A stretch of DNA of 64,000 nt from Fulvia fulva (Eukaryota; Ascomycota; Dothideomycetes; Mycosphaerellales; Mycosphaerellaceae). The DNA lies in assembly GCF_020509005.1 (NCBI RefSeq), contig NC_063012.1:10292001-10356000 (forward strand), given 5' to 3'. The position numbers were made by a program, and so were the translations under genes. Position 1 is the stretch's first letter. The number at the start of each line of letters is the position of its first letter. Of the stretch, positions 33,152-43,523 are shown piece by piece. Under the pieces are notes generated by a model, which was not told the DNA's origin, did no database searches, and saw nothing but the letters and a program-made list of their open reading frames with translations.

Positions 33152-35305
33152 CGCGCTGGTGGTGGTGGTGTCGTGCGTGATGCGTGCGCAGAGTGGTCGA
33201 AGGTGAGTGTGAGTGTGTGGTGGCAGCGGTGGTGATTTCCGGGTGCCTTCGCGGCTTTATGGAAGGTCGCGGTGGTGAAGATGGCTCATTTTTTGCGCGC
33301 AAAGTCGCGGGGCCTGGCGCCTACTTATAGTCTGCGGTGAAGTTGGTGAATCGGCTTAGCGAGACCCTTGCATGTGCGCACACATTCCAAGGCTGCAGTT
33401 CTTCATGCATTCATTCATTGTTCGAAGTCGAGAGTCGAGTGGCGAAGGAGGCCACGACGGGAAGTCTAGCCGAGCTTACTAAGTTGTCAATCAATGCCTG
33501 AGGCACCACATCTTTCGTGAGAGCAGTTCATCAAGGATGCACGCACGATCGACTCGATACCACGTCTTGGAACTCATGTCCCCACTCTCGCGGCTTCCTG
33601 GCGCGTACATTGACATATGTGCCCCTGCAATCAAGCACGACTGCCCGCACCTCCCGCCTGGACGTGTCTGGAACATGGTGTCATATCTTTCCAACAGCAA
33701 CCTACAACCGAGTGAGCCGAAACTATCAATGCACTACTTCTGACATCCAGGACTAACTCTAACCTTGTCTGCGCCGAACTCTACTGGCTGCATGTGCAGT
33801 AGGATTGCGAGTGCGTTATCTGTCACCGTCATCATCGGTATTGTTCGACAGATCTGCTCGTTCTGGCATCTTCCCGCATGCAGACACGACTCGGCCGACG
33901 AAGAGGCTTTGCATTGATATTGCAGGAAGCTGCGATAACGGGACGTGCATCAACTAATATGAAGGCTCGCAGCATCGATGAAGATAACGGTCTTGTCGTT
34001 TGCGATGTCCTGCTCGCCATGTGCTTGGCCGTGCGATCAACACGACTGTGTACTATCGCTCGTACTCATCAATGGTCCGCCCTCATTTCCGAGCACGGTG
34101 GCGCATGTTTGACGTGCGCCACATGCTGCATCCTGCTCATGTCTCATGTCTCCACCTGTGTCTTCAGCGGCTTAGCAGCAGCAACAAGTGGGGTAAAGTA
34201 ACGTCGCGAGCCTTTACGAACCGGCACTCACGAGCACCTCGCACGTCTTGCCGGCGCATGCGCAAGCTGTTGCTCTATAGACCAGCGTCTCGACGCGATG
34301 TGTGTGGGCAGCGGTGCTAGCGGCAGTTTGAGCAAATGAAATTATCGTACCGCGCAGCGTAGTGTCGGCCACGCACACGAAACGCTCCGGCCGGTACAGG
34401 GTGGGCCTCGCATATCGGAATAAAAAGCTCTGTTAGCGCCACTGGCGCACTCAAAACATGGCACGCAAAGCGCAGGCTGCATGTGCTAGATTATTACCAA
34501 TATACGACCACCGCATATGAGTTTCGTATAGGCGGAACACGAGCCAGCGCGGCACCCTTGCAAGCGTCACCACTTTGACCAATTCTTTGCGCCTTCTCGC
34601 AAGGAACGGCGAGCCAGCAAGCTGCTACCATTTCGGACAAGGCCAAGCTCGATCCATCTATCAGATCGCCGGTAGCGCGCAAAAGTCTAGGTCATAGTAC
34701 CAGCAACATCACACCACGGTCCACGTCCACTACGTGCGCACCCGCTTTAGCCTGCGGTCCGACCCAGTCACCCAACGTCGAGGCTGCATAAGGAATGCTA
34801 GCAGGGCTTCGGGCCACTCAAATCGTCCTAGTTGTGTCTATTCGAGAAGTTCCAAATGACGCCGCTCTGAACTCTGATTCATCGCCTGCCTCCTGTACAT
34901 CAAGAGCCCTGCAGCACGCTTGGATCACTGCCAATCCAGCTTATACTATCCGCCTATTTAGTACGTACGTGCGTGCCTCTGGCCCTCTGCACGCCGCCGA
35001 ACTCTTGATTGCTCGCCGCTGTCGCTGCCCCGAGTGTAGGCAGCTTCTCGTTCCACCTTGCTTGGCGCATCCAATGAATACATGCAGTTAGGTATGTCGA
35101 ATGCGTAGTGCGGGAACCTTGAGCAATTTTTCCTTTCCCGTTTCCCTCTCTTGTAGCTCGACGTCCTGCTCCAGCGGCCGCGCCTACCTCCCAGGCATTC
35201 GCGCTGACCTTGCCCAGCTAATCGACACCCCTCCATCGGCACGTACAGCACAATGACAGCCTTGCGATTGGTATAGTAGAGCGAGTTCAAGTCGCTGCTG
35301 GACTG
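33152..35305. other. Gene-free region
   Basis: About 2.2 kb, the largest gap in the window. It holds the TAF1 promoter (with CAC/GTG-rich stretches near 33155-33240) and the promoter of the next plus-strand gene. All frames are short and change composition abruptly. I see no repeat, tRNA or transposon remains that I can support. Confidence 0.5.
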
Positions 35306-37654
35306 ATGCGGCAATCCCCGATCTTGGAGATGGAGAAGTCAGCAGACAGCGCGGAGCGGTCCCGCGCAGCTTCAATGACCCACGACGTAGCTATCAGAGA
35401 GTCGGCAGCGCCCATTCCCAGATCTGTCGATCGTTCAAGGCATCCGTCTGTCCCAGTCAATGGTCCCGATCGGCTGCACAACGATGTCTGGGCCAGCGCC
35501 ATTTCCCGCCTGCAGGCACAGGTCTCGTACAACACTGGGATGCTCGAATCGCATCGTCGCCAGTTTACGGACATGGAGGCTGCCATCACCAGGCTTCACC
35601 AGGAGATGACCAGCATGGTAGTTGCAATCAATGACGTGCGAGCAGAGGTGCGGTCACGGCCTGCAGCCGCCGAGCCCTCCAGACATGATCCAGCAGACCT
35701 GGATGTCCTTGCTCTACAGCTTCAACGTCTCACCAACCGGGTCAATGAGATCGATGGACTGAACATGCAGATGGATCTCGTCAAGAACCGCATGCAGCGC
35801 CTGGAAGGAGGCGCCCTTGAAGTGGCACCGGTCCGTCGGTCGACGGCATCACAACACGAAGCGCACTACCACGAAGCTGTACCACCTCCTCCCACACAGC
35901 ATGTACCGCATCATCCTCCACCAGTCCCTCACCCGCCCTTGCCCCCGATGCGCACAGCGTCTATTAACTCGCCTGAGGCCAATCGTCCTCCGCCTCACAC
36001 CCTTGACCATCAAGTCTCGCACGGCTATCGACCTTCTTCCGAGTCAAGACCTTACCCGGGGGAGACTCCTGCAGGACCACCACCGTCTCAAGGTCCAGGT
36101 ATTCGACCTGGAGAGTCCCTGCCTCCACCTTCTGCTCTCTCTGGTTGGCGGCCAGCAGACTCATTCCCACCGAGCGGCGCTGGTGCCAATGCTCCGGGAT
36201 CGCGCCCTCATGCCATGGAGGCCGAAGCGGGCCGTGATGGCTCGAGTGGGTGGGCGGCTGTAAATGGCAACCCGGCCATCAAACGCCCACCGCAGGAGTC
36301 CAGGTCACCATTCGGTTCCCCTTCGATTGATGGCTCGAAGAGGCAGAGACTCGCGCCATTGATGCCGAACATGCCGAGAAGTAACTACAGCGACGAAAGC
36401 CATCCTCATTCACAGCCTCCATTTGCCCCGGCAGGGACTGGCAATCTGTCGGAGGCCTCGTTCGGTACCAGAAGTCGTGCTCCCTCTGATGGAGCCCAGT
36501 CCCTGGCCCAGCCCGAACACCCTACCCCTGCATCTCAGCTGCAACATAGCTTCCGCTTCATCACGTCAACATCGCAGCTAGATGGCTCAGATCCATGGCG
36601 TCAGAGCTCCGAGCGCGAGCCTCACCACACTCATCCACATGTACACGGCCACCATGGCCACAGTCACGGTCACGGCCATGGGCCTCCACATGGGCATGGC
36701 AGGGCCGGCAGAGGAGGACGGGGAGGTCGTGGGCGTGGTCGTGGGTCTAGAGGGGGGCGTGGGGGAGCAGGCGCGACACACCACGAACCGCAAGAGATGG
36801 GCATGACGCCCGAACCAGAATATGCTTCCGGCCGTGGATCACCTGCGAATGGAATTCCCGAACAACCCCATTCCTTTTCTCCAGATGCTGCAGCGAGAGG
36901 AGGCATTATGCGACGGGGAGACTCGCATATCGTGGCGCCTCCAGAGCGACAGCACGAGTTCCCGGCTACGCCCGTTCAGCAGCCACCAAGTCTCGATCCG
37001 TACGCGGCGCCGGCAGATGGTCCCCAAACCAGCTCGGGGAAGAAGACGAGGACGAAGCCGATACGCAATGCTGAGGGAATTCTGATTCGCAAAGATGGCA
37101 GGCCTGATATGCGCAGTGTCAGCTCAGCAAATAACTTGAGAAAAGTGCACGCGAAGAAAGAGGCCGAACGCGCAGAGATGGAAGGCACAGGTATGCACAC
37201 AACCCTCACAAACAATATTGAACCCACTGACAATCTCACAGACGAAGGCGATGGCATAACTCGCTCCGGCACACCCACAAGCGCAGCCGCCGGCGAAAAC
37301 GACAACGACGGCGACCACGACGACGAAGCATCCGAAGAACCATCAGATACGCAAGAACGCCACCGCCAACTCATGAACCAGCTCTACTCCAGCAACATCG
37401 GCGGTCCCGGGCGAGTAGCAGAGCAGTTCTTCCCACGCCATCACGAAGACGCACAGGCACAGACAGAGAGTGAGCGACAGAACAGAGAAGAAAGTACCCA
37501 GGGAGAAGACGTGGTAATGAAAGAGACGAACGTGGCGCAAGCCGAAGCACGAGGGGAACAGAGTGACGTTAAACGAGTCGATCACGGTTCTGTGGAACAG
37601 AATGGGGGAGGTGATGATAGAAAGGTAGTGAAGCAGCCTCCTGCGGCGGCGTAA
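35306..37654 (+). CDS. Hypothetical low-complexity protein with His-rich and RGG-like tracts
   Basis: An open frame of 782 residues. Residues about 60-165 predict a coiled coil (ISRLQAQVSYNTGMLESHRR and further). A Pro-rich part follows, then a His/Gly repeat (HHTHPHVHGHHGHSHGHGHG, about 36616-36700) directly followed by a GRGGRGRGRGSRGG-type tract (36700-36775). A short segment that looks conserved is KKTRTKPIRNAEGILIRKDG with RPDMRSVSSANNLRKVHAKK. The C-terminus is acidic and Gln-rich. A canonical intron of 51 nt (37191-37241, GTATGC...CACAG with CTGAC branch site) is probably removed; since 51 is a multiple of three and has no stop, both forms are open, giving 765 or 782 residues. The RGG tract hints at nucleic-acid binding, which is an inference; the function is unknown. 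Confidence 0.75.
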   Translation: MRQSPILEMEKSADSAERSRAASMTHDVAIRESAAPIPRSVDRSRHPSVPVNGPDRLHNDVWASAISRLQAQVSYNTGMLESHRRQFTDMEAAITRLHQEMTSMVVAINDVRAEVRSRPAAAEPSRHDPADLDVLALQLQRLTNRVNEIDGLNMQMDLVKNRMQRLEGGALEVAPVRRSTASQHEAHYHEAVPPPPTQHVPHHPPPVPHPPLPPMRTASINSPEANRPPPHTLDHQVSHGYRPSSESRPYPGETPAGPPPSQGPGIRPGESLPPPSALSGWRPADSFPPSGAGANAPGSRPHAMEAEAGRDGSSGWAAVNGNPAIKRPPQESRSPFGSPSIDGSKRQRLAPLMPNMPRSNYSDESHPHSQPPFAPAGTGNLSEASFGTRSRAPSDGAQSLAQPEHPTPASQLQHSFRFITSTSQLDGSDPWRQSSEREPHHTHPHVHGHHGHSHGHGHGPPHGHGRAGRGGRGGRGRGRGSRGGRGGAGATHHEPQEMGMTPEPEYASGRGSPANGIPEQPHSFSPDAAARGGIMRRGDSHIVAPPERQHEFPATPVQQPPSLDPYAAPADGPQTSSGKKTRTKPIRNAEGILIRKDGRPDMRSVSSANNLRKVHAKKEAERAEMEGTGMHTTLTNNIEPTDNLTDEGDGITRSGTPTSAAAGENDNDGDHDDEASEEPSDTQERHRQLMNQLYSSNIGGPGRVAEQFFPRHHEDAQAQTESERQNREESTQGEDVVMKETNVAQAEARGEQSDVKRVDHGSVEQNGGGDDRKVVKQPPAAA

Positions 37655-37820
37655 TGTCTGTTATTAGCTCGGGGGATGAGATGATTGGGCAGCCCTTTGT
37701 TGTACATAGCGCGAGATACCCGGTGGCAGCTCTGCTCTTGACATGATGAATGCTAATGTTTTGTCCGATTGAGAACATCGATATCTGCGCAAAGATGCAG
37801 CAGGGGTGTGATTGAAGTCA

Positions 37821-40004
37821 TCACTTGACAGTGATGAAGCCGACACCGCGTCTGGCCAGCTCGCAGGCTCTTCTGAGCTTCTGCTCTTCGACATCTGTCC
37901 ACTGCACACTGAGCTGATCCCACTTCTTCACTCTGTACTCCTCCTTAAACTTCTGCTGCAGCGCCTGCATCTCGGTGAGCTCTCGAGGATCGGCAGATCC
38001 ACTGTAGACTACAAGCGCACTGCACGGCGGCAACGATTCGTACACATCGGTGATATGCTGAACAGTCTGCTTGACAATCTCCTCCAGCGACTTCTCAGCC
38101 GCATCTGTAGCAGTGGTCGAGCGCAGTGCCTCAGAGTCGACAAGTTTCGACTTATTCCACCAGCCACGATGAGCTTCCAGCTCGCGGAATCTGGCCCAGA
38201 CAAAGTCGCAGCCTCCGGCAGGAATCTTCTTTCCATCCTCGGCACCAGTCAGCGCGCTCTTGATGCCAGTGACAACATCGGCATCGTGCTCGCATCCGAT
38301 TGCGACCTTGGCCTGCGCTCCATATCCACGGGTTGGGTCACCCCAGTCAACGATCGCGCCCAATCTAGGCTCATCTTCGCCGCTGGGATTGATCTTGTCA
38401 CGCTTGGGACGTGTTGATCGTGATAGCCTCTTGAAAACGCTCTCACCACTGGCACCAGGAGTGCCCCATGCCTTGCCCTTCTCGCACTTCTGCTTTACGA
38501 GATCCAGACATGCACGAGCGTCCTCGATGCTGTTGTGACCAGTCGAGCCATGGCCCTTCTGGATCTCACGGGACAAGTACTTCTGGGACAAGTATTTGAG
38601 AGAGGACTTGAGTGGCGGGCCACGAGGATGTGGGTACAACAGAGCCGTGTCGATGATGAATGGGTGCGCAATATGTAATGCGTTGAGATCGCTGACCAGA
38701 GAATGTCCGATCAAGATTGTCTGTGGTGTGAGAATGGTGCTCAGCTTTTGCTGTATGTCGTCGAGCGTGGTGGTAACATCCTCGAGCATGGCTTTTGTGA
38801 TGCCAGAGTATGGTGTCAGATAGTCTGTGATGGGGTTCGCCGGCTTGACTAGTTCGTCAAGCACCACCTGCCCATCCCAATCGACCAGTGATACCCGGGT
38901 AAGGCTGAAGACCTGTGGTGTCACGCCGGCTGGTGAAGTGATGCACATCTCGCAGTCCATAGCCAGTACTTTACGTCCTGCTGTCACAGACCCTTGTTGA
39001 ATGTCTTTCTCTGCAGCGTCACCTGAGGCGAGGCTTGGTATGTTTGTGGTGTCAAACCATCCATCGTCGGTCGTGGTTTTGGCTGATACCCTCCTGGCAC
39101 TCTCGGCATCAGCGGACAGAGAATCAGCAAAGTGAGCTGGATGCATGGTATAGCCTTCTTCCAATAGTTCCTCGGTGGTAGCCAGCAATTCTGTGACTGG
39201 CGTTCGCTTATTTTGCCAGTTTTTGCCCTCTGTTGGCGGCTGTGGTCCTTTGGCCTTCTTCTCCTCCTTGGTTTTGAGTATCGGTGCTGTCAGCATAGCC
39301 GCCAAAGGTGAATGCATCTTGGCATACTTGTCGTCACCTGGAGCTTTGATTGGCCATATGTGCTCAAACATGTCAGCAAGCGGTCGCAAAGATTCAGGGA
39401 CACTGTCGGATTTCAGCTTGACTGGATAATAGTCATCTGGTGACGCTCTGAGCCGACCGCTGTCGTCCTGTGCAGCCTGTTCGCCAGCAGCATTCTGCTT
39501 GGAGGGCTCATCTGAATCGATACTGCCTGTGTTTTGCTGTGCTTCAACAGCAGAAGGCGCCAGGTCGATCTTGCCGTCGAACATGCCGGCCTCCAGACCA
39601 GGGACCATTAGAGCAACAACTTTGCGCACGTTGGCATGGTGACGGACAGAGCACCATTGCGGTGCAGTGCCATCGGCGAGCAAGTACAATATCAGATTCT
39701 GCAAATCACTGATTTTCACAAAGCTTTGCAGGCGAGAGTGCGGCGAATGCGAGATGGATGGGTAGTTGCCATCTTTCTTGGGCAGCTTCTTGCGCTTCTT
39801 GTTGCGATTGCTCTCGACTGTCTGCCATTCACCGCCAGAGTCTGCGCCGTCCGTCGCGCCATTGGTCCCATTTGCGCGGTCGTGGCCCGGAGTGGTTGAG
39901 TCCTGCGATGTGCCATCGGGATCTCGCAGCATCGACAAGGTCTCGGCAACACCCATACGGTTGTCGGCCTCATACTGGTCGCGAGAACGCTTGCCGCCCC
40001 CCAT
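37821..40004 (-). CDS. REX1: RNA exonuclease, Rex1/REXO5 type (DEDDh)
   Basis: Single exon, 727 residues from the chosen start MGGGKRSRDQYEADNRMG. An in-frame ATG 99 nt upstream (40103) would add a basic stretch and is less likely. The exonuclease domain has VLAMDCEMC near residue 345 (first Asp-x-Glu), LIGHSLVSDLNALHIAHPF near 430 and GHNSIEDARACLDLVKQKC near 486, the DEDDh set. The region after the domain ends RELTEMQALQQKFKEEYRVK, typical of the Rex1 group. The family trims 3' ends of 5S rRNA, 5.8S precursors and tRNAs. A basic stretch (NRNKKRKKLPKKD) near residue 70 may be a nuclear signal. Confidence 0.9.
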   Translation of the reverse strand: MGGGKRSRDQYEADNRMGVAETLSMLRDPDGTSQDSTTPGHDRANGTNGATDGADSGGEWQTVESNRNKKRKKLPKKDGNYPSISHSPHSRLQSFVKISDLQNLILYLLADGTAPQWCSVRHHANVRKVVALMVPGLEAGMFDGKIDLAPSAVEAQQNTGSIDSDEPSKQNAAGEQAAQDDSGRLRASPDDYYPVKLKSDSVPESLRPLADMFEHIWPIKAPGDDKYAKMHSPLAAMLTAPILKTKEEKKAKGPQPPTEGKNWQNKRTPVTELLATTEELLEEGYTMHPAHFADSLSADAESARRVSAKTTTDDGWFDTTNIPSLASGDAAEKDIQQGSVTAGRKVLAMDCEMCITSPAGVTPQVFSLTRVSLVDWDGQVVLDELVKPANPITDYLTPYSGITKAMLEDVTTTLDDIQQKLSTILTPQTILIGHSLVSDLNALHIAHPFIIDTALLYPHPRGPPLKSSLKYLSQKYLSREIQKGHGSTGHNSIEDARACLDLVKQKCEKGKAWGTPGASGESVFKRLSRSTRPKRDKINPSGEDEPRLGAIVDWGDPTRGYGAQAKVAIGCEHDADVVTGIKSALTGAEDGKKIPAGGCDFVWARFRELEAHRGWWNKSKLVDSEALRSTTATDAAEKSLEEIVKQTVQHITDVYESLPPCSALVVYSGSADPRELTEMQALQQKFKEEYRVKKWDQLSVQWTDVEEQKLRRACELARRGVGFITVK

Positions 40005-40405
40005 ATTTGCGTCGAGCGGTCGAGGTGAAGTTGGTCGCGGAACCGCAACAAATTTGTGGCGTCTGATCTTGAAGCAAGGGAAGCGCGAAAATGCAAGGAT
40101 CATCGGCTCGGAACGTAGCCGCCTTTCCTCCCGAGAAGATCAAGCCCTCTTTACGTTTTGTGGCAGGCACATCCACAGTTGTAACACATTGAGATATCGA
40201 ATTGCTAACGGCGCATGATGGCGATGCATCTGACTGAGCCTTGATGGTCGATTGGTTACAGTGGTCCGCCTTCTCCACGATGGACAGGCTTGCATCACCC
40301 AACCTTGATCCTTTGTGTGGATATCCAGCACCCTAGCGCTCGACAAGACAAGGCTTCTAAACATCCCTTTTCCTCTTCCGCGTCTTTGCCATCGACCTCA
40401 TCAAG
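40005..40405. promoter_or_regulatory. Divergent promoter region
   Basis: About 400 nt between REX1 (minus) and the next plus-strand gene; it must contain both promoters. No specific site is named. Confidence 0.45.
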
Positions 40406-40957
40406 ATGCGTATCTCTCCGCCTCCCGAGGATGGTCTGCATCCAGCATTCCCACCCAGTCCGGACCCGTCCCGCAGTAATACAGTGCTTCCAACGACCGT
40501 GTTTGCAGCCACGAGCTTAGGAGCACTGAGATGGATCTTCGCCGCCACATTCAGACGACCAGCTCCACTTGCATCGGCGTGCAAGACTGTTGCTTACGCT
40601 GCGACATCTCTCGGGGCAACCCTTAGCATTCTCCAAGATCTCAACGCCATCGCGGTTAGAAAGTTTCTCGCCAGCCAGAATGTCGAATGCCCAGCACCTA
40701 AGTTCTTTGACAGGCTCGGGAATTTCGATCAAGACGATAGACTGTTTCTAGGAGGATGTATTGGAGTGTTCGCAGCAACCCGCATGCGAGGACCTTGGAC
40801 CGTAACGGGTTGGAAGAGATCTGTAGCTGCCTTTACGCTGGGTTCTTTTGCCTCTGACATTGTGTATGGAAGCTATCGTACCTGGTCGTGGGACGTTGGC
40901 GAAACGAAAAGGTACCTTCAGGAACATCAGAAATGGGTCGCGCAGCGTGATGAATGA
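40406..40957 (+). CDS. Hypothetical small membrane protein
   Basis: Single frame of 183 residues starting MRISPPPEDGLHPAFPPSPD. After a Pro-rich head there are several hydrophobic stretches (VLPTTVFAATSLGALRWIF, TVAYAATSLGATLSIL, LFLGGCIGVFAATR, SVAAFTLGSFASDIVY) and a charged end (TKRYLQEHQKWVAQRDE). The pattern suggests two to four membrane segments, perhaps in an organelle, but I do not recognise the family and no function can be given. The stop is 33 nt before the start of the next gene on the same strand, which is close for a fungal genome. Confidence 0.65.
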   Translation: MRISPPPEDGLHPAFPPSPDPSRSNTVLPTTVFAATSLGALRWIFAATFRRPAPLASACKTVAYAATSLGATLSILQDLNAIAVRKFLASQNVECPAPKFFDRLGNFDQDDRLFLGGCIGVFAATRMRGPWTVTGWKRSVAAFTLGSFASDIVYGSYRTWSWDVGETKRYLQEHQKWVAQRDE

Positions 40958-40990
40958 CGCTCGCGAGTCGCTCAACATCACCCACTGGGA

Positions 40991-41818
40991 ATGTTGGTGA
41001 CTTCCACTGCCAGTCTCGAGATCGGCTCAACACCTTCTGGGTCGGGAGGCCATCACCACTTGGGAGGAATGCCGAACTCCTCAGAACAGGTGAAGGTAGT
41101 GGAGGAGGGTCCTCACCTTGCGCTACAGTCACCTGGTGATACAGAAGCAGTCCCGGCCGCAGCCACCAACTATACCTGGTCGTCTCCACAGCCAAGCCAC
41201 GATCTGGAGCAACACATCGCTAGACTTTCCGAACGGCGAGGAAGTCTTGCTCACGAGGCTGAGCTTCTATGGGCGTGGCTATCAGAGAAAGAAGCTCTTT
41301 ATTACAGCCAATTCAAGTCAATGGGAGAGTCCGACACGCCTGAAGCTCGAGAAAGACTGGCCTATATCAAACAACTGGGAGGTGCGCATGCTGCGGTGTG
41401 GCGCGAAGTTAGTATGTGCGATTGGATGATAGCCGACTCGCACAAGAGGATAGCGCAGCTACAATCCCGGCTGGCTAGCGATGCCGATTGCGTTACCTGG
41501 CGTGCTGGGTGCTCAGAGGCAGCGCGTGAGGCGAAGCCAGAACATGCTATTCGATCGTTGCAGAAACTTCAACGAAGCCTGTCTGAGCTTCTAAACTTCA
41601 GCCGCCAAAATACAGCGGGTCCTATGAATTTTGTTATCACCAAGACAGCTACTATGTCTTCAGTGGAGGTGATGAATCCCATACAGAACAAGATGACTAC
41701 GAAGAAAGAAGCCATTGCAGACATAGACAGAGAACTCGAGAAGGTCACGAAGCAGATGGAACTGGATATCAAAGCGACCCGTCTGCTCATAGCTGATCTT
41801 GAAAGGGGACTGAAGTGA
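40991..41818 (+). CDS. Hypothetical coiled-coil protein
   Basis: Single frame of 275 residues. The first 70 are Gly/Ser/Pro-rich; the rest is mostly helical and charged (LSERRGSLAHEAELLWAWLS, AIADIDRELEKVTKQMELD), predicting coiled coils separated by a loop. No signal peptide or membrane segment. A second in-frame Met (MPNSSEQVKVVEEG) lies 26 residues in and could be the true start. The family is not recognised. Its short distance to the upstream gene leaves little room for a separate promoter. Confidence 0.6.
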   Translation: MLVTSTASLEIGSTPSGSGGHHHLGGMPNSSEQVKVVEEGPHLALQSPGDTEAVPAAATNYTWSSPQPSHDLEQHIARLSERRGSLAHEAELLWAWLSEKEALYYSQFKSMGESDTPEARERLAYIKQLGGAHAAVWREVSMCDWMIADSHKRIAQLQSRLASDADCVTWRAGCSEAAREAKPEHAIRSLQKLQRSLSELLNFSRQNTAGPMNFVITKTATMSSVEVMNPIQNKMTTKKEAIADIDRELEKVTKQMELDIKATRLLIADLERGLK

Positions 41819-42218
41819 GAGGTGATATGCCGGTCGACATGTGTATAGTAACAATTTCAGCTTCATATCAGTAGATGGTATTGACACGCTGGAAAGCGAA
41901 TGTGTAGGCATGGCTCTGAAAGGTCGCCAGGCTTGTGGTCATCGACACACTCCTCTCGATGCAATTAGGTGCGGTTGGAGGTTCAAAACAACTTTGTGAA
42001 GTGTTGAGATCGAGCTGGGCAGCTCATGATTACACGCCTCAGGCATTAATGCGTCTCGGTTCATTCCGAGCCAGGATCGGCTTAGCGCAGACCTCGCCAA
42101 GTCTCGTTCCTGCCAGTCTGAAATTCCTCCGCACTTCTGGTCGTTCTTGCTGTTTGTTAGCACGCGACGTTCGCAATATCACCAACCGACGACAATACGG
42201 GTTTGAGACTTCGCCGCC
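41819..42218. promoter_or_regulatory. RPS6 promoter region
   Basis: 400 nt upstream of RPS6, containing the 3' end of the previous gene and the ribosomal-protein promoter. A pyrimidine-rich stretch (about 42100-42160) is typical of such 5' regions. No factor site is assigned. Confidence 0.4.
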
Positions 42219-43096
42219 ATGAAGCTCAACATCTCCTTCCCCGCGAACGGCTCGCAAAAGCTCGTCGAAATCGATGATGAGCGCAAGCTCCGCGTATTCA
42301 TGGACCGCCGCATGGGCCAGGAGGTTCCAGGTGACAGCGTTGGCGACGAGTTCAAGGGCTACATCTTCAAGATCACCGGCGGCAACGACAAGCAGGGTTT
42401 CCCAATGAAGCAGGGTGTCATGCACCCAACTCGTGTCCGCCTGCTTCTGTCTGAGGGCCACAGCTGCTACCGTCCACGTCGCACTGGTGAGCGCAAGAGG
42501 AAGTCTGTTCGTGGCTGCATTGTCGGCATGGACCTGTCTGTCCTCGCTCTTGCCATTGTCAAGCAGGGCGAGCAGGACATTCCAGGCGTAACGGATACCG
42601 TACACCCCAAGCGTTTGGGTCCAAAGCGCGCGACCAAGATCCGCCGCTTCTTCGGTCTCAGCAAGGAAGACGACGTGAGTACTCCTCTGGAGGCTCTATG
42701 CCTCTTCGCCAACCCACCAAGCGGTGCTGGTTGAGTCTGGGACCACAGTCATACTGACATGTTGTTCTATAGGTCCGCAAGTTCGTCATCCGCCGTGAGG
42801 TTCAGCCAAAGGAGGGCAAGGAGGGCGCGAAGCCATACACCAAGGCCCCACGCATCCAGCGTCTGGTCACTCCACAGCGCCTCCAGCACAAGCGCCACCG
42901 CATCGCACTCAAGCGCCGCCGCGCAGAAGCATCCAAGGATGCCGCCGTAAGTCATGATCTGTACAAGACGATACAGTAGCAGTCACTGACATCATATCAG
43001 AACGAGTATGCCCAGGTCCTCCACAAGCGTGTCAACGAGGAGAAGGCCAAGCAGGCCGAGATGAGGAAGCGCCGCGCTTCCAGCATGCGCAAGTAA
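42219..43096 (+). CDS. RPS6: 40S ribosomal protein S6 (eS6)
   Basis: Three exons (42219-42674, 42773-42946, 43001-43096) give 241 residues, all junctions in phase 0. The start [60 protein letters not shown] and [20 protein letters not shown] are unmistakable eS6. The basic C-terminus ends [12 protein letters not shown], keeping the RRASS phosphorylation site for AGC kinases. It sits in the head of the small ribosomal subunit. Introns are 98 and 54 nt; I checked them for snoRNA boxes and saw none. Confidence 0.97.
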
Positions 43097-43523
43097 GCGT
43101 TGCATCTAAAAGGGCGAATGGGAAGTTGAATGCATGGTCTACGAAAGAGGATGCCCAATTTTCAATGTCGATCCGGCAATGGGTGCTCACTTTGACAGTA
43201 GAGGGCGGCGTTTGGGTCGGATCAATAGGCTGAGAATCAGTTGACAGCACGGAAAGCTGCCTCGATGTACCACAGCAAAACGTCTCTTCCCACGTGCAAT
43301 ATGAATCCCACCTCATTCGTGATCTCGGTGAATGTTGTCATTCACATGTTTTCCATACCCGCGCTTTCCTCGTTGCCGTGGGGCAGGTATCGCTTCGGCC
43401 CGTGTGGTGAATCTCGAGTGACAGCGGAAATTGAAAGCTTTAAGCTCTTGCTACACGCTCTCACCATGACACCAGCACCGCTACGCACATTCGCAAGACT
43501 GCAATTCCTAGTGTCGCGCAGTC
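43097..43523. other. Intergenic region
   Basis: About 430 nt: the 3' end of RPS6 and the promoter of the PRPP synthetase gene. Nothing further was recognised. Confidence 0.45.

Noticed and set aside
42675..42772. RPS6 intron 1 as a possible snoRNA host
   Set aside because: No C/D-box pair or H/ACA arrangement could be found.
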